64,000 bases of DNA from positions 3,183,565 to 3,247,564 of the forward strand of contig NW_025335641.1 in the NCBI RefSeq assembly GCF_004798865.1. Reading direction: 5' to 3'. The stretch comes from Varanus komodoensis. Its lineage: Eukaryota > Chordata > Lepidosauria > Squamata > Varanidae. Positions 22,645 through 34,621 of the stretch are shown piece after piece. Numbering within the stretch: position 1 is the first letter of the stretch; each line of letters begins with the position of its first letter. A model generated the notes under the pieces. It was not told where the DNA came from, did not search any database, and saw only the letters and a program-made list of their open reading frames with translations. The position numbers were made by a program, and so were the translations under genes.

Positions 22645-23730
22645 AAATGGAACCACTGCAGGATTTCTGGTGCTGGGAAAAGGGTAAAGCAGCTAGCTGA
22701 TTTTGCCTAGATGTGACAATAGGAGATAATCCCCCGAGTTGTTGTCAAGGTCTACATACGTAAATAAAAGTTAACATATGTATTGATGCTTAGCAATTCT
22801 CCTTGCAGTAAAGCAGCAGGAGCAATTGAATTCTCCAGTGATTGTTTGTGACACTCTGCCATTACAGCAATTTGGTTTCACTGTGCAGGTGGTTGAGGCA
22901 AACTGATAATAGCAGCTGTGTAGACGTCTCATCAAGTAGTGCCAAGAAGAGCATAACTCCCTCTTCAAGGCAGCTATTATTTCCTTACTTATTTAGACAT
23001 TAAGCACAGTGGCAAGATTCATCTCTCTCCCGCACACCCCACATCCACTTCCAACAAAGTGCCTTCCTTGCATCACTGCAAAACAAGCACTATGATTTGC
23101 TCAGTTTGTTAAAGGACTACACAAAGCAACATAAACATGTGCTATTACCTCTGTAGGTAAGCATATTCTCATTCAAGACTTTGTTGTCTACTGTGGATTG
23201 CTGTGAACTACAGCTTGTCACTTTTATCTCTTTGGACACTACAGGCAGCTCAGATCTTCTAACTCTTCTTTGCATCCATTCATTCTCTTGGATGTTCTAT
23301 CTTCTTCAAACAACCAGACTCACTTTGATATTTTCTCAGTTCCCCGGAACTCCAAATCCTTCCAGTGCTCTGACCAGTTAGCATAGCTGCAGTGGGCAAA
23401 AGGTGTTGTGTAAAGCCAAATCCTGCAAACATCAAAGAAGAACGTCATAGACACCCACTGTGTACAACACTGAAGGCAAATGATGAATAAAAAATGGGAG
23501 GGTGTCCTTTGTACCATATTATAATACAAGTAAACTATCCTGGAGAGGTGTTATTTTTTGGTATACAAACAATACAGAATTGGAAGAACATATATAAATA
23601 TTTGAATAGATCATGTGTGGACAGGGATGGGAGCGAGGGGACACACACACACACACAGAGGCCTTTGTATGAATACTAACTCAGTACAGCCTAGTGATGG
23701 GAAAATAAACAATATTCAATCTCATTCCAG
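22645..23730. other. Unassigned stretch
   Basis: Unique-looking sequence with a CA run at 23641-23657. No exon recognised. Confidence 0.35.
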
Positions 23731-23734
23731 TTGA

Positions 23735-24490
23735 TCCTCTTTCCACCTCCAAATTTTGCAAGATTTTCAAAGTGTGGTCACACCATAGATTAGTATAAAG
23801 GTCCTCAGCATCTGGCTGCTCAATTTTCTATGTTTCTCTGAATGATCCCTAACTTCACTTTTGCCTTTTTCACAACAGCCTCACATCGGGTCCGTGTTTC
23901 CATTTAGCAAGCGAACACAATCCCAGGACCCCTGTCTTGATCAGTCACTGCTACTCAGATACTCACAACTCATTTTTGAAGCGTGCACCACATGATCCTT
24001 ATTTAAACCAATCTGCTTATGGTTCCATCATAATCTGTTGCTTGTGTGGTTTTGACTCTTTTTAGGTGCATTGGCCCCACCTCCCAATTCAACTTCAGCC
24101 TTCTCCTTTAAAGGATTGTGCTGTTTCAACATCTTTAGATTGTGAAGACACGGTGGTGGTTTCAGTGTGATGGAATCTTTACAGTTGGCAGCACCAGAAT
24201 TGAAGGACCGATGTGACTACCTCTGGACACAGGGGACTGGTCCCTGGGACCTTCCAGAGCATTTCTATTACTTCAGAAGTCTCATCGCCTGAACATGAGG
24301 GTCAGGTAATAATAAGTCCCAATACATTACCCTGAGGGACTAGAGTGATCATTATTTGTTAATCACCGCTTCCTGAACCCCTCTTCTGTCCTTTAAGTAG
24401 TTACTAATCCATAAGAGGACTTACTCTGGTTCTGCATGGAGATGGAGTATCCAAACACAGTCATGCATGCATTATAACTAATGCACCAAG
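23735..24490 (-). mobile_element. CR1 LINE fragment, inverted
   Basis: Reversed CR1 order: 'aagtgtggtcacaccataga' (23770), 'aggtcctcagcatctgg', 'acttttgcctttttcacaac', 'agcctcacatcgggtccgtg', 'cccaggacccctgtcttgat', 'cagtcactgctac', later 'agtagttactaatccataag' and 'aggacttactctgg'. This is further 5' in CR1 than the pieces at 2500 and 51558. No frame. Confidence 0.7.
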
Positions 24491-24509
24491 CCAATGTCCA
24501 TATGGTCAA

Positions 24510-24720
24510 TTAGTAGTATTTTTTATTTTATCTTTATTTTTATTTAAAACATTTATATGTCGTCCTTTATGACAACATGTCCTTCAGGACAACTTACAAC
24601 ATTAAAACAACAACGAAACATCAGTAAATAGAGCAATAAATAGAAATAATAAATAGTAAGAAAAAATACAATCAAATAGAATTAAATAAGGAAAGAAAAA
24701 GCAACTGTTAACTTTTAATT
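24510..24720 (-). mobile_element. L2-like LINE 3' tail, inverted
   Basis: 'ttatttttatttaaaacatt' then 'tatatgtcgtcctttatgac' and 'ccttcaggacaacttacaac' are the reversed tail and 3' end motif. It abuts the CR1 fragment; either may have inserted first. Confidence 0.6.
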
Positions 24721-24724
24721 TTGT

Positions 24725-27700
24725 TAAAAAAAATAAATTTATTGTTTTTCCTAATTTTAGTCTATATATTTCTATTTCCCCAAATATTTTAAAACTGCAA
24801 TATCAACACATGACATTTTCTCAACCCGCGCCACACATGCAATGCAATTACAGCTCGTAGAATCCTCATGTTTCACACAGCGCAGTCACAACAGTGCTGC
24901 CTTCCTTTTGCATCGATCATGTGTAAAAGTTACAGACGTTTCCAAGAGCCATGTATAAATGAACAATAAACTGAAGCCCCTCCTTGTTCATGGCCAAAAT
25001 GCCTACTTATTCAACACAGTTGGAAAACAATGTTTGCTTCCATTTCAAAAGATCTTTTGTCTCCTTCTCCTTTCCTTCTTCTTCATAAAATAGGGTATAA
25101 ATATATTTGCTATTTATAGCTAAATGTTTAAAGTATCTGTGATTTTGTAGGTTGAGAATTGCTTATATACTGCCATCTCCCATTTAAATGAACTGGAAAA
25201 ACACTAGGTAAATTTCTCCCTGTGATGTACAAACACAAGTAAGTCAAGTGCTTATAATTGAGGGAGTCATTGTAGAACAGTCTAATTTAGGTTTCTTTCC
25301 CAAAGTTCAGTTTCCAATAGCACCAACTTAGTCATCACCCTGATACATGGCTCACTCATGGAGTTAACGGAATTATTGGGGAAGAATTCACAGCAGTGGA
25401 TTGTGGCCTTCCAGGCACATCTCATGAACTTAATTGATGTTGCTTGCAGGTATCCAAAGTTACAAACAGATCCCTGCTAGCCTATAGTTACTGTGGGGGT
25501 GACTTCCCTGTAACTGTATGCATAGGACTGCAGCCTTAAAGTGCCAGACACTAGAGCAAATACGGCAAGCCAATGCCAAGCTGAGGAGAAAGCGTTCTAT
25601 TTAATTCCACTGTGATTTCTGAACTTCATATAAGCATCCCAGTTGCAATTATATGTACCGTTAAGTATAGCATGTGTGGTGTACTCTGTAGTATCAGTAA
25701 ATAACCTTCTAACAATAAGGCCAATAATGATTTGGAACTTCTTAATTTTCCAATAACTCTGTACTTCCCAAAGGGACAATATATCAGTTTTTCAAATCTT
25801 AACTTCTTCTATTTTTTGTTTCTTTTGTCTTTGTTTCGTCTAGTATTTATTGTTACAAATTGAACACTCCTATTCAGTGCTCTAGTCAGGCAACCATGAC
25901 TTCTCTCAGGATATTCCATTCCTTTTCAGTTTTGTTTTCTGCTCCCAACACACATTTTGTATTTTGTGGCCATTGAGTGTGTTCAGTCCCCATTGGTGAT
26001 GATTGTGTACATGGGTAGGGAGAAAGTTTTCCTTTAAGGCTCTTCTCCCCCTAAAAGTTGTTTTGTTTCTGCTTCCACAGACCTAAGAGTAATTGGATAT
26101 GCTGACACCTCATTTTGTTTCTCAGTAACCCCATCTTGACTGCATAGCTTTTGTCACACAGCGTCTGAATGCACTATTAAAATATATGGTGGATAATGAT
26201 AAACTACTGATATGAAAAACTGATAGCAAGCAATGCAATGTGCATGATGCAGTACATCAGAAGCAAACAAAATAATCAGCAATAGCACACCCAGTTTATA
26301 AATTGTACAGATTGACATTGTAAACATTATTTTTCATAGATTTATTTTAAATATTAAAGTTGAGTTTATCATATAAAATAGAAAACACCAGCATAAAACA
26401 GCAGCTTCAATCACAAACAGTAGCTACTTGTATGCTGAGCCAGGACCAATCAGGAACAAGGCCAAACTTCACTGAAGGAACATGGATTAACAATCAGCAC
26501 CTGTCTTCCACAGCCAATCAAGCATCATTAGTAGACATTATGGCTTGTTTAACCTCATCTTTTACACTGATATCAGGCTTTGGTTGATCAATAAATATTG
26601 CCTCCTTCATCTTTCTCCTTTGGAAGATTGGTTCACCTGCCAGCACAGACATCTTCACTGATTCTTCCTCATATGAAGGGACCAGATCAAGCATATATTT
26701 CATTACGCTGAATATCAGCAAAGTGATCCTTATATCTTTTTAGGAGAAGTCTCCCCATTTCACTGATCTGAAAGGACTTACAAATATTCGATTTTCTAAA
26801 TAGCACCACTAAATATACACTAGGAACTTAATATAAAACAGTAAGGAAAGCAAAATAAGCAAACTATATCTTGAGATACAGCACAAAGTGTAGCAAGAAG
26901 CAGCCTCTCCAATCGCTGTCCATTGAGGTATATACTGAGTCCCACAATATGTGGACCTTTGCTCCTTTCTGAAGGGTCCAACATGGGGCTAGTACCAAAA
27001 ACATGCCATCCAGACTCTCCATCAAAGCAGTGCTATTTCCACAGTGTCAATCACTATACTCTCTAGTCGCTCAATGCCAGCTAAGGGAGCAGCAAATAAG
27101 TGGCATTTTCATATACAGTAAAATGTCCACATCTTTTCTATTCTGCACTTCATCCCATATTTCCTATAGGGATCACCAAAGAAGGACAGAGGTCAGCTGT
27201 ACAGAATTCCTTCTTGGACAGAAGGTCATTGGGTCTAAGGTCTCCACCAGAAGTCATCCCATTAAAGTCCTGCTTCCAACAGTAACATTAGCAAATAGAG
27301 TTTTCCTCGAGGAAGAAGCTTTATTTCTAAAATATGTAAGTGAAAGTGAAGGAAAAAGGAAAGGTAAGGATCATAGTTGTGCTCTGAGGCTGAAAAAGGT
27401 GTTATAGATCTTGATAGGAATTCAGCCTGGAGGTTCAACCATGGAATCAATGCCACTGCTACAGTATCCAGGAATTCTGAAAATTATTACAGTATTTCCA
27501 GGGTTACGCTTTCCATACAATCAAGAATTCGATAAAATGAGATATCGTTAACAGCATTTCAATGAAAGACACATCCTATGTTGGTAGCTTAATGACTATG
27601 TAGGAAAAAACCAAGAAATCATTCAAGTTTCTGGCTTCCCACTGACCTAGGAAAATTATTTGTAAGGAACTTTAAGTTTTGTGGTTGGCTACTGTATGAC

Positions 27701-27915
27701 AAGAAATGTGTGAAACCTGTACTGCAACTTCCCAATTGACTACCGTATGCTGGAAAGAAAGTAGACATGTTTTCCCAAATGGCTTCTATGCACGGAGAAT
27801 TCTTGCCCTAGCCCTCTCCCAAACAGCTAAGAAGCTGAGAGATGGTCTTCTGAAAGCACACGTGCCCCTGTTGGACTTTCTTTTGAAATTTCTTACTTAC
27901 ATATGTATTAAATTG
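24725..27915. other. Unassigned 3.2-kb stretch
   Basis: No complete element or exon recognised. 25430-25545 has words of the 'tatgcataggactgcagcc' repeat family. The minus-strand stretch around 26518-26780 gives a weak Penelope-like phrase 'GRLLLKRYKDHFADI' in one frame, which I do not accept as proof. Confidence 0.3.
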
Positions 27916-27920
27916 GTACT

Positions 27921-28336
27921 ACTGTGATCATGAGCGCCGAAGGATTGAGGCCTTTGAATTGTGGTGCTGGAAGAGACTCCTGCGAGTCCCTTGGACCACA
28001 AGGCGATCAAACCAGTCAGTCCTAGAGGAGATCAACCCTGACTGCTCTTTAGAAGGCCAGATCCTGAAGATGAAACTCAAATACTTTGGCCACCTAAAGA
28101 GAAGGAAGGACTCCCTGGAGAAAAGTCTAATGCTGGGAACAATAGATGGCAAAAGAAGAAGGGGATGGCAGAGGATAAGGTGGCTGAATGGAGTCACTGA
28201 AGCAGTCGGTGTGAGCTTAGGTGGACTCCGGGGAATGGTGGAGGACAGGAAGGCCTGGAGGAATGTTGTCCATGGGGTTGCAATGGGTTGGACATGACTT
28301 TGTGACTAACAACAACAACAACAACACTATGATCAT
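27921..28336 (+). mobile_element. BovB (RTE) LINE 3' end with 11-bp TSD
   Basis: Element about 27932-28325, ending in an (AAC)n tail at 28309-28325. Direct repeats ACTGTGATCAT (27921-27931) and ACTATGATCAT (28326-28336) flank it with one mismatch. The plus frame carries the same BovB blocks as the copy at 8168: 'RRIEAFELWCWKRLLRVPW', 'SNQSVLEEINPDCSLEGQ', 'KDSLEKSLMLGTIDGKRRRG'. The frame is open for 113 codons. Like the first copy it is 5' truncated at almost the same place. Confidence 0.9.
27959..28297 (+). pseudogene. BovB ORF C-terminus, 5' truncated
   Basis: 112 codons, very similar to the minus-strand 8193-8540 product. Differences are scattered substitutions. Catalytic RT and endonuclease regions are absent. 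The coding-like text begins upstream of the first Met, at about 27940. Confidence 0.85.
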
Positions 28337-28510
28337 TGCTTCCAGTTGGTTGAACAACAATCACATCTCACGCTAGATCGTCATGTACTATCTAAGATTA
28401 AGTCCAAGATCACCTCCCTTCTGGCCAGTTTTGTGATGAAATATTCAAGGCAGTCATTTAGGGAAGCAGGACATATTCTCACATGCACCACTCAGAGAAA
28501 TAATCTAGAT

Positions 28511-28986
28511 CAGTGGTTTTCAACCTTTCAACAACTGGGTATTGGCAAAAACAGGAAAATCACCCCAGAGACAGAAAGAAAAGGCAGAAACAAAAAGCAC
28601 CATACACATAATGCAGAATTCTGTATATTAGTTTCCAAACGCAATACCGGAAGGGAGGGAGGAAAAAAGAAAATTCTCAAACAAACAAACAAACAAACAA
28701 ACAAAGCAACCCACCAGAAACAGAAACCAAGCAACGAAAAATGCCAAGAAAAGAACAAAATATCAAAATCGGCACAGCATGGCTCCCAGCCAGCTCCCAC
28801 TGAGCTGTCTCTCCCATCCCCACCCCTCAGCGGCACTGGAACACCCACCCCCCAATGCGATGCCAAATGAGGAAGAGGTGGTAGAACCCAGCAAGCTAGC
28901 CCCCCACAAGATGCAGCCCCCAGGGACCACCAGGAAATCTCCCAGAGACCAGCACCAGTCCAAAGACCCATGGCTGAAAACCACTG
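28511..28986. mobile_element. Non-autonomous hAT element with 8-bp TSD
   Basis: Left end CAGTGGTTTTCAACC and right end GGCTGAAAACCACTG are near-perfect terminal inverted repeats of the Charlie-like hAT type. The 8-bp direct repeats atctagat (28503-28510) and agctagat (28987-28994) differ at one base. Length 476 bp, with an AAAC microsatellite at about 28678-28705. No transposase; the 157-codon minus frame across it is chance. Confidence 0.85.
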
Positions 28987-28994
28987 AGCTAGAT

Positions 28995-29450
28995 CATTCA
29001 CACATTTCTGCTGGTTTTCTACCTTCCCTGATGGTGGTGGTGGTGGTGGTGATGGTTTTAATTATTTGCCTAGGGGAAGTGAATCATTGTGAGGAAAAGG
29101 CAGAGCAGGATTGACTTCCTGGCCTTCCTGTACTGTTACTAAACTTTTATAGGTACTTAACACCTGGGTGCTTTACTTGCAAAAAAAAACAAAAAAACCC
29201 AACCACTTGAAGTTCTCCCACTTAGAGCTACTGCGTGTTTCACTACTGAGGCTTCTTCTGAGGCTCCCTTGCAAGGCTGTCCTGCGTTTATAGCTAGATC
29301 TAGCATCTCCCAACCGCTGCAGCAGCAGTTCAATTAGAAGGTACCATTTCAAAACAAGGGGCTGGCTCAGCTACTTATGTGCTCTAGTTAATAGTGAGTG
29401 GAAAGCTAAGGGTCAGTTGAACCCTTCAAGAATAGAGATTTGTGTCAGGG
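28995..29450. other. Unassigned, with (GGT)n
   Basis: A (GGT)n run lies at 29034-29050. Nothing else recognised. Confidence 0.4.
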
Positions 29451-29451
29451 G

Positions 29452-29560
29452 AGTGGACAATGGGTAGGCGGAGAAGATAAAATGGAGCTATGTAAGCCAC
29501 CTTGAGTTCCTCACGTGAGGAAAAATAGTGGTATGTGGGTGTAATATAATAATAACGTAA
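29452..29560 (+). mobile_element. SINE 3' half (Sauria type)
   Basis: 'agaagataaaatggagctat' followed by 'gtaagccaccttgagttcct' and 'gaggaaaaatagtggtatg' is the 3' half of the SINE seen at 8703, ending in an AATAATAA tail. The tRNA-like head is missing, so this copy is 5' truncated. Confidence 0.7.
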
Positions 29561-29564
29561 TTAC

Positions 29565-30335
29565 ACTCTATTGAAAAGATGACTCAAAGACTGAACTCCT
29601 AATTTAGACTAATGTCTATAGTTGATTTTAAGCTAAGTCCTAACTGAAAGTGAATGCTGAGCCCTCAACCCTTGGTTTTCTATCCGTTAGACATGTGCAG
29701 TGTCTTTTTTTTCTAACTAGAGTGATACATTTTTATTTTTAGGCCCTTTCCAAATTTTATTTTTGGAAATTTTCTGGAGCCATCCAGGTCTCTCTTGGAC
29801 CAGGTCTGCAAGTTTCTGCCATATTTTCTCCACTAGGACACCTCCAGAGCTTTACATTTCTACAAGCCATCTCCACCCCTGGAATAACACCTTTGCCTCC
29901 CTTTACTTTATCCTTGCTTGGTTTCAGCTGGTAGTTAATAAAATGAATGCTGGTCTAGATGAATTCAGTGCATAAGTGATAACAGTATAAATGGGTGCAG
30001 ATCCAGGAGCCATATTAAAATACATATTAACATTACAGATATATCAGTTTTGTATCATTTTAATGGGCATGGCTGACTCCCAAGAATCTTGGGAACTGTA
30101 GACATACAGCTAAGAATTTTCCATTAATGTCCCCAGCCTCTCCCACAGAACAATTAATTCCATATGTTCCCGTAGGGAAAGAATGCCCTAAATCTATCTA
30201 TGACTATATGGCCATAATGTGGACATCTAGCGGAGGTTTATCTGGAATCACAGATCAGAGAAATTCAGATCCACTACCCTTGTTTCCAGAGAAGATTGCT
30301 TGATGTCACATAACATATTATATGATTCTGTGAAG
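29565..30335. other. Unassigned; possible MITE scrap at 30060-30150
   Basis: 'ccaagaatcttgggaactgt' near 30081 fits a common reptile repeat with 'cctgggaactgtag' words. The rest is not recognised. Confidence 0.3.
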
Positions 30336-30339
30336 ACTA

Positions 30340-30740
30340 TAATGTTTAGGGATGGACAAATATGTCAATTCTGGTCTCTCTCATTTTTCCAATCTGAAGT
30401 TTATTCATCCCCAGCTTAGAGAATGTTGTCAAAGTTTATATGAAGTGTATATGCAGTTTTGCTTTAATCCCTAAATCCATATATGCTTTCATTGTATATA
30501 TAATTTTGCCTAATATTCACACCATTCAAGTAATTTTCCTAATATATTACATTTCTGAATGCTATTTTCACTAATATATGTATTTCATGTGCATTGTCCT
30601 TAATGTAGGCATTCTTTTAATTGCAAAATTTAAGTAAATATAGTTTCAAAGTTTCAGTTTGCATATGCATTCAAAAGTGTGAAATTAGGGAAATTTGCAT
30701 TAAAAGTTGCACTGAAATGCAAGCTGATCACATGAATTCC
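30340..30740. repeat. Dispersed ATGCAT/TGCACA-rich repeat, copy 2
   Basis: Runs such as 'atatatgctttcattgtata', 'cctaatatattacatttctg', 'atgtgcattgtccttaatgt' and 'tttgcatatgcattcaaaag' recur with short spacing. No coding capacity. Same family as 3640, 45735, 58260 and 61800 by word content. Confidence 0.45.
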
Positions 30741-30744
30741 CCAA

Positions 30745-31892
30745 CCCTAGCAATCTTGCCAGGAATAAAGAAAGTAGGAAGAAGTCCCATAAAGGAAAAA
30801 AGAAAGAACTGAGGTGAAAGGATGGGCTACAGTCTTGGACTCCCCCAGGACCTTTGTCAGCAGAGAAGAGAACTGCCTTGCGGAAAAGTTCCAGCTGGCA
30901 AACAGGAGCATGACAACTGCAGGAGGCAAAGGGAAAGCCAGGAAGGAGTAGAAACCAGTGAGCCACTCTGTGGACATCCAGTGTCTAGGGAGCACTGATT
31001 AGGGCATGATGCACCACAGGCTGAATAGCCAAAGGTTCACATCTGCATCATGGGGTGCGGAACCAACATGAGTGTTCCTACCTGTCCGAAAAGGCACCTG
31101 GGATACTGACTCTAGAGGATTTCTAGGCGCCTTATTTTCTGAATTGCGGAAATACTTCAGCCTTTGTAGCCTGCAACAGGCCCAAGGGAGTGAACCAAAA
31201 CCTCAGTCATTATCTCACAGCTTTCCCACTTGACTGCTATTTTCCCACATATGCCCCATCTCTCTGCCCTCTCCATCAGGAGCTGCTTCATAGCACACCC
31301 CTGGAGTCAAGAGGGTAGACAGATTCCTTTGAAACAGTTAACACTGCATGGAACCAGCCAGCAGGGATGCCCAGTAATGAGCCCATCTGTACCTTCTCCA
31401 CCCTGCCCTAAAAGAATTAGCTCTGTTACACTACAAAGCTTAGCAATACACTGCAGTTTCATATGAAAGTTGCAATTAGATGTGTTGTTTATTTATTTTA
31501 CACACACACACGGAAAAAAAGAGATATTCTTGTTTTTGCATGCTGCAAGAACAATCAAACATAAATAAAAATTAAGCCAAGATTAACTGCTAACAAATTG
31601 CAACTATAACTACAAGCCCAAGATTACTTAGAGTAGGAAAACATTATTAAAAATTGGAAATGGGAGATAAGAGAGCAAAAGTTATGCTAATGTATTCCTG
31701 TTCCATTGTGTCATAATAATCTTAATAAATTCTAAAAATCTTTGCCCTATGATTTTGTTACGCTCATCATTATTATGCTATGATGTCTGAATTATAATGC
31801 TGGGATGATGTGGAGCTGGTGGGTGATATTCTGTCATAAAAATGCCTGTGGTGAAAGACAATTATGCTCTCCCTGACACAGCCCGATGCAGT

Positions 31893-31932
<40 letters not shown>

Positions 31933-32135
31933 GTGTGTGTGTGTGGTGGAGGCAGGGAACAGCCCTGCTAGGGCAAAAGTGCATGGCTAGCCAGAGGAGG
32001 GTGTGAGCATCCAAATGCTGCAGGCCTTAAACCCTGTTCCTGAGAATCAGCATATGCAGCAGGGGCATATACACTTGGTGAAATCTCTTTCATTTGTGCT
32101 GTGTGGATTGCCAAACATCTATCATTCCATTGTGT
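30745..32135. other. Unassigned stretch with two microsatellites
   Basis: (CA)n at 31500-31511 and (CT)n(GT)n at 31894-31945. The part 31640-31880 is AT-rich and unique-looking. No exon. Confidence 0.35.
31894..31945. repeat. (CT)n(GT)n microsatellite
   Basis: About 34 bp of CT joined through CTGTCTG to about 14 bp of GT. Confidence 0.95.
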
Positions 32136-32139
32136 GCTC

Positions 32140-32320
32140 ATTGTCAGAACTGAACTTTTTTTGCATTTTTAAAAATGTATTTGGAAATGCACACTTGTGC
32201 TATTGCAATGGCATAAATGTGTATTTGTGCAAATCCACCCCAAGGTACTGATGCACAAGTTCATCTGGACTCTCGTGGGATCTGCAGGTTGAATTCAAAG
32301 AAATCTGAATTGTTTCGAAT
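32140..32320. repeat. Dispersed ATGCAT/TGCACA-rich repeat, copy 3
   Basis: 'ttgcatttttaaaaatgtat', 'ggaaatgcacacttgtgc' and 'aaatgtgtatttgtgcaaat' follow the family pattern. Boundaries approximate. Confidence 0.4.
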
Positions 32321-32324
32321 CCAA

Positions 32325-33210
32325 GACAGTTTTCTGCAGCATTCTTAATACACAGTGCTGAAGACAAGAGAGCACCTCAGTTGCCCCCCCCCCACCCCGC
32401 CTCCGGGGTCTGGCATGGTTGGAGTTTGCCATTCTGTGCTTTCATTTTATCTTCAGTCTCCCTACCACACTTAATGCTTATTTTTGCATTTCTTCAGTAC
32501 ATTTTTTCCATTCCATGTTCATTTTTGCTGGGTAACTGAGCAGACAGAACAGGTGAATATGGGGCAAGAGAAGCAATGAATGAACTCTGTACTTTCTTAC
32601 TATTCAGTACAACAGCCAATCATGTTGACCAAGCAGCTCTCAGTTTCCCACTGTGTACCCTGAGAAGTAGAAGTCACTGGCAGAAGGGGACCTTCAAACC
32701 AATTTCTCCAGTGATCTCACTACTGCCACCATCCTGACAAATCACCCAGGAAAGAGTTAAGTAGAGGCAAAGAGAGAGCTCTGTGTGTAACGAATCTGTG
32801 AATGTGAGCAAGTGATAGATTATGTGGAGGGCAGAAAGTGGATGGTGATCCCACTTTCAGATTTGGCCACATCCCTCTTCAAATCTAGATTCACTCGCAT
32901 TCAGATTTGACCCACCAAGGGTAAACTTTCTCCAGAAGTGATCAAGCAGGGGATGCGGTCATATGATAGAAAAACGGTTTCTCCTATGCCTGTCATATGT
33001 GGTCATACGATGGACAAAAAGCCATGTTTGTCCTGTGCCTGCCACAGTCAAAGTGCAGCTGAGGAACTATGCAAAGTGGCTTGCCTGGTTCTGCTGTGTT
33101 TGCAAGAGATTGCAAGTTGCGCAGCTGGACCCAGTGGTGTTGCTGGCAGGAATTGTGCCATGGGAGAAGGAAAGAACACTGATTCTGGCTACCCAGAAGC
33201 TGATCTAAAT
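32325..33210. other. Unassigned; tandem unit at 32957-33050
   Basis: A poly-C run lies at 32384-32395. A diverged two-copy tandem of about 46 bp starts 'ggtcatatgataga' (32957) and 'ggtcatacgatgga' (33001), each ending with 'cctatgcctg' or 'cctgtgcctg'. No exon recognised. Confidence 0.45.
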
Positions 33211-33448
33211 CCAGTGTGGGGTAGTGATTAGAGTGATGGGCTGGAAGTGGGGAGATCAGGATTCAACTCTCCCCTCAGCCATGAAGCACACCAGGTGATT
33301 TGGGGCCAATCACAGACTTTCACCATAACCTGTCTCACTGGGTTGTGGTGACAAGTAAATGGAGAGGAAGAGAGCCTTGCAAGCTGCCTTGCATTTCTTT
33401 TAAGAGAAAGAAAGGTTGTGTATAAATAGAATATAGCAACAATAAATG
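33211..33448 (+). mobile_element. tRNA-derived SINE (Sauria type), near full length
   Basis: Head 'ccagtgtggggtagtgatta' with A-box 'tagtgattagagtg', B-box region 'aggattcaactc' (33259), body 'gatttggggccaatcacaga', 'cctgtctcactgggttgtgg', and tail 'aggttgtgtataaatagaat' followed by an A-rich end. About 238 bp; no clear target duplication. Confidence 0.85.
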
Positions 33449-33449
33449 G

Positions 33450-34065
33450 GCTAGTGTGTGTACTCTTACTGTAGGAATCTTCATTTTCCAGGTATCTTTA
33501 ACAGTAGTGACTTCTTCTCTAAATGGAACAGAACTTGACCATTATGTCCCCCACGTCCTATTTTAACTCAAGTGGGTGTTTGTGTGTTTTAAAAGAAAAA
33601 TAATTGCAAGTCACTGCTCTGTGACATTATCAGTCAATAACAACAGAGCTATCTCTCCAGCTGACCGCACTGCACTGTGTTGTTTCACATCAACCTTGGC
33701 ATGGTGTCTTCCTTGATGTCTACTTCTCTGGCTGAAAGTCAGTTTCAGCTGGCTTGTAATAAGCTCTTGCCTGAATCCTGTTGAGATTTAATTGTTATTG
33801 ATTGGTTTGAGGCATTGGTGTAGAAGGGTGCACTCCCATAACTTGCATTTTGGAGAGGTCAGATCTTTTGACAGGTGATTTTGTTAGAAACAGGAGGGTC
33901 ATTTTGGAGTGCAAAATATTACATAACCAAGCATTTCTGGCTTGCCTGAAAAGGCAATTCCTTAGTGCATGAAAGGCATGCTATTACTTTTAAAAAAAAC
34001 TTCTGTGACCTGATGATTATAAAACTTGCTGCCATGATTCCTTGGAACTCCTAGAAAATGTTTTA
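33450..34065. other. Unassigned stretch
   Basis: No repeat or exon recognised. Confidence 0.35.
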
Positions 34066-34066
34066 A

Positions 34067-34621
34067 AGGAGGCATGCTAGGCAACTGAACCACTTCCACA
34101 CAACTTGCCTCCACAGACTTTTGAGGATCCGGTGGCAGGACAAGGTGCCAGACACAGAGGTCCTCTCCAGAGCAGGCCTGCCATCAGTTCACACCCTGCT
34201 GATGGAAGGCCAGGCATGCTGGGCAGGCCATGTTGCAAGGATGCCAGACCACCGCATCCCCAAGCAGCTCTTCTATGGTGAGCTGTCTCGAGGAAAGCAA
34301 TTGCACGGGGGACAAAAGAAGTGATACAAAGACATGCTGAAAGCCTCTCTCAAGACCCTGGGTATCAACTCCACCTCCTGGGAGACCCTGGCACAAGACC
34401 AATTGACATGGCGCACGCTGATCCACCAAGGCTGCCAAACATCTGAAGCCAGAAGGACAACCATAGCACAAGAGAAGCGAGCACTCCGTAAAGCCAGAGT
34501 TGCAAGTGTTGCAACAGTGGTGTCCACACATGTCTGCCGGACATGTGGCAGAACGCTCTGTGCCTGTATCGGACTTATCAGCCACCTGCGGACACACCGT
34601 GGACAGCTCACAACCCGTTAG
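34067..34621 (+). pseudogene. LINE ORF C-terminus, one internal TGA
   Basis: 185 codons in one frame with a single TGA at 34322-34324 between 'GGQKK' and 'YKDMLKASLK'. Related proteins have Arg here, so CGA to TGA by CpG decay is the likely cause. A classic C2H2 finger (C-x2-C-x12-H-x3-H) spans 34535-34597, with Cys, Cys, His, His all present. There is no start codon of its own: the copy is 5' truncated and the RT core is missing. Antisense frames over it (34184-34611) are shadows. Confidence 0.8.

Noticed and set aside
26518-26790. Penelope-like GIY-YIG phrase 'GRLLLKRYKDHFADI'
   Set aside because: Only about 15 residues resemble the family, the catalytic part is missing, and the frame breaks on both sides.
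28528-29001. 157-codon minus frame
   Set aside because: It spans the hAT element and runs beyond one end; the Phe/Leu-rich part comes from the AAAC microsatellite.
34184-34611. 137- and 112-codon minus frames
   Set aside because: They are shadows of the plus-strand LINE ORF with the C2H2 finger.
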